Origin: Onchocerca volvulus
Lineage: Eukaryota; Nematoda; Chromadorea; Rhabditida; Onchocercidae
Assembly (NCBI GenBank): GCA_000499405.2
Contig: HG738140.1
Coordinates: forward strand, 15,515,097-15,579,096
Direction of reading: 5' to 3'
DNA: 64,000 nucleotides
Shown here: piece by piece, positions 61,083 to 64,000 of the stretch
How the letters are laid out: every line of letters starts with the position of its first letter
Position numbering within the stretch: the stretch's first letter is position 1
Position numbers and translations under genes: made by a program
Notes under the pieces: generated by a model
The model's database searches: none
Seen by the model: only the letters and a program-made list of their open reading frames with translations
Told to the model about the DNA's origin: nothing

Positions 61083-63837
61083 TTTATAGTGGGAAATTAT
61101 GATAATTTTGAGTCTTTAAAGTTCAAATTGAAATTTTCACTTTAAACCTATTACATTACTATCAGTGAAATTCTTGCCTAACTTTCGCGTGTTATGGATT
61201 CATCAAGATCAAAATGTCTGATCAACCAAAACTTTCGTCAGCCCTTCAAACCAATATGGAAATCATCAAATTCAGTAAAGTGATTATCACGGCAACATGA
61301 AATGCGGCAAGATGGGCATAAAATGATCAGTAAGATTATAAAATGTTATCCTTATGCTGGAAAATTTTAGTGTTATTAATATGCAAAAAAAAAAAAAAGA
61401 AAAAAGAAAAGAATGGAATAAATGGCAAAAAAAATGATGTGGTTTCAGAAAGAAATAAACTATTTATGGAATTACTGATTTTTAAAATTACTCATCATTT
61501 TATAAGTGCTGAATATCAACAATCAATTTGCTTGATTCATATTTCATTCAACATAAACATTTGATATCCAAATTTAAAATCAATTTACAATTTAAAAAAA
61601 ATCAGAATTTAAAGCTTTTTCTTTAATTCCTCTCGTGTTTTTTGAGTAAAAGAAATTTTCTTAACTTTGTATAGGACAAGATTCTCATTATTAGTTTGAC
61701 ATCGTACTGATACCAATGAAAAGCACATCATTATAACAGAAGCTGATGACAAAAATTACCATAACATCATGAACACATTTTAAAATTGATATCGAAAAAG
61801 AACTTTGATATTATGAATAATCAAAAAAAGCGAAGAAATTTTCGAAAATTTTTTGTTTTTTCTAAAATGATTAATGTTCACCAAGTAATAATATAAATGA
61901 TACAAATTAAGGTTAGAAGACTGAAATCACAAACATATTTTAGCAATTCGTATAAGTTATATTCATCAAGGTAGAAGTCATGTAAGAATCAAATAAATTT
62001 TAATGAAGAATTTAATAATTTTAGTTGGTAATTAGCTGATAGAAATTTTATCACTTATCATTATGGATAAACAGCACAAACAAAGGACATCGGGATTTTC
62101 CAGGGAAGTATAGACAAAAAACATGAAATAGAGATTGTTAATCCAAAAAATCAAAAAATTAACAATTAAGTTATTTATAAAATTTCTATCAGCTTCTATT
62201 TCAAAAAAAAAAAAAAAAAAAAAATGTATAAATTTTATTCATCGATTTAGCATATCTGAGAAAATAAAAACTTTGCGGAAGTAAGGAATATGCTTTAAAT
62301 TTTATTCTAGATAATAAGAAATAAATAAGGCTTGAAGTAATTAATTAATTAGTAGTTATGCTAATATTTAGGAAATAATTTGCAAATATTGAAGGAAAAT
62401 CCAGGCTATTGAAGGAGAATCCTACGTAGTATTATTATGTTGTTAAAATTAACATAAGAAAATTCCTTTTTCTTCATTAATGATATACGATAATTTTCAA
62501 CAACGGAAAATAGCTTTGAATAAGTTAATTTACTCTATTTTATTAATTTTTCATAATGCTTATAATAGTTGAGCCAATATTTTTAATAGAAAATTCTCCT
62601 GCGCGATTATGGAAGTAGCACCAAAATAATTACTATGAATTATCGAAAGATCGTAATATGCTTAGAAATAATGTGATGAGAAGAAATATGCAAATTTTAG
62701 CGAATTTTTAAAAAGTTTAATTCCATATTTTTTAAAGGTGCAAATTATCGTTTGATTCTTCTAGATTTACGATTTACGAAGTTTTTAAAGAATTTCCAAG
62801 AAATAATTTTGTTTGCACTATCATTTTTACAAGTTGAATTTGCATTTATGGAAGATGCATGCGGTTCTACAAATTACTTTGTAACTGAAACGAATCTGGT
62901 GTCTTCGATTCAAATGTTTTAATTCATTTTGATCGGATAGCTGCCATTATAACAAAGCAAAAAAAAAAGTTGATCCCAAAAATAGCCATAATAAAATTTG
63001 CTCAAATCCATTAAAATTACTGAATGATTCCGATAAACTTATCTGCAAACTAATTAAATTTCAAATTTGGATTTAGATTCATTTATTTCTTTTGTTTATA
63101 TTATAGAGATTCAAACAAAAAAAAAAATAAGAAAAAAAAGAAAAACTTAACCCGCTTTGTAAAATATCACGAAATCCTTACTAGCAAATTTAATATAATA
63201 CATAATTACTATAACATCAGTATATAAATATACATAGCTTTTCAATATTAAAAATGAATTAAAAACAAAAAAAAAAGTCATTCAAATATATTTAATATTT
63301 ATGGCATTTATTTATATTAAAAACATTAAATTAATGTCATGAATTAATATTAGATATTTAATACTATAAATTTCGGCTATAAAACAGCCATTTTTTATTT
63401 CAATAAATTAATTTTCTTTATTCCAATGAATCTTTTTATTTAAAGGCATGCAATTCTAAGAAAAGAAATTATTCTGGGAAATCATTGGATAATCATGAAA
63501 TATTAATGAAAAATTTTCTGTTAAAAATAAAATTTATTGAAAAAACAACAAAAATTTATTAATTTTTAAACTAAATAATGTTAATAAGCGATCGTTGAGA
63601 TAATTATCCGATCTATCAAAATGTCGAATTAAAATTAGAATAGTAAGAATCACATGTATCTTGCTAATTGGGATAGATTTTATTTTATGCATTTTCAGAA
63701 GTTCAAAATTGTCTTTTTCTTTTAAATAATTTCAGTATTAATGGTTTATTGTGAACAAACAAACACACATTGCCATTTAATCGATATTTCCGTCCTTTTA
63801 ATTTCAATTATTTTGAGATAAGTTTTGACAAAATTGA
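61083..63837. other. Intergenic, no gene seen
   Basis: 2.8 kb of AT-rich sequence with A-tracts (61383-61410, 62200-62224) and short (AT)-rich repeats near 63280-63370. Nothing with splice context was recognised on either strand. Confidence 0.45.
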
Positions 63838-64000
63838 GAAATTCGGAAAATTTTTGCTGCTAACATTCAAGATGATTTCATGGAACATATGCTATTGGCA
63901 GAGAAATATCAGTTTACCGTGCCAGTGCTTTCATCTAAAAAATTAAATGTTTTAATCCAAATTCTACTGCTAAATGTATGGAGTAATGCAATAACTGGGA
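63838..64000 (+). CDS. Possible exon running off the right edge
   Basis: An open frame of 54 codons from just after TGA 63835-63837 to the window end, with ATG at 63880: MEHMLLAEKYQFTVPVLSSK. The composition is protein-like and no stop occurs before the edge. No splice acceptor was found, so this may be chance. Confidence 0.15.

Noticed and set aside
1..64000. Search for bacterial-type systems (CRISPR arrays, operons with ribosome binding sites, prophage, Wolbachia-like inserts)
   Set aside because: No spaced direct-repeat arrays, long intron-free genes or bacterial gene families were seen; every recognised gene is intron-containing and animal-type.

Overview
The window is strongly AT-rich nuclear DNA from a nematode. 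Supporting signs are compact multi-exon genes with TTTCAG-type acceptors, start codons lying 0-33 nt behind outron-style trans-splice acceptors, an exact copy of the SL1 spliced leader at 58574-58595, and animal-specific gene families. The intron-rich, AT-rich style suits a clade III spirurid or filarial worm, but that placement is inference.

Layout: 1-113 holds the 3' end of a + strand gene. An alpha-1,3-fucosyltransferase of family GT10 (+) runs 3161-7259. Then come about 12.8 kb with no certain gene (one possible 78-residue gene at 11913-12329 and two (ATT)n arrays). A complete SLC6 neurotransmitter transporter (+) occupies 20051-28805 in 16 exons, with a foldback element in intron 14. TFIIF subunit alpha (-, 32667-38337) and, upstream of it on the same strand, the cytochrome oxidase copper chaperone SCO1 (-, 38886-40784) form an operon-like pair. 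SCO1 is divergent from an OSTM1 homologue (+, 41432-44398), which is followed by UQCRH, the complex III hinge protein (+, 45549-46185). A secreted Dickkopf-3-like protein (+, 49614-53632) comes next.

The last 10 kb is less clear. It holds a promoter-like GC-rich patch with three forkhead sites (56551-56672), an SL1 copy outside a normal SL RNA gene, and two minus-strand stretches of exon-like sequence (58181-59640 and 60465-61032) whose product I cannot name.

The genes do not form one pathway. SCO1 and UQCRH both serve the respiratory chain (complex IV assembly and complex III). The rest cover glycosylation, transmitter uptake, basal transcription, lysosome and membrane biology, and secreted signalling. 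For the seven main genes nearly every exon boundary was checked by reading-frame phase, and every assembled model gives a whole number of codons. Weak points are the second exon of the fucosyltransferase and the first exon of OSTM1.
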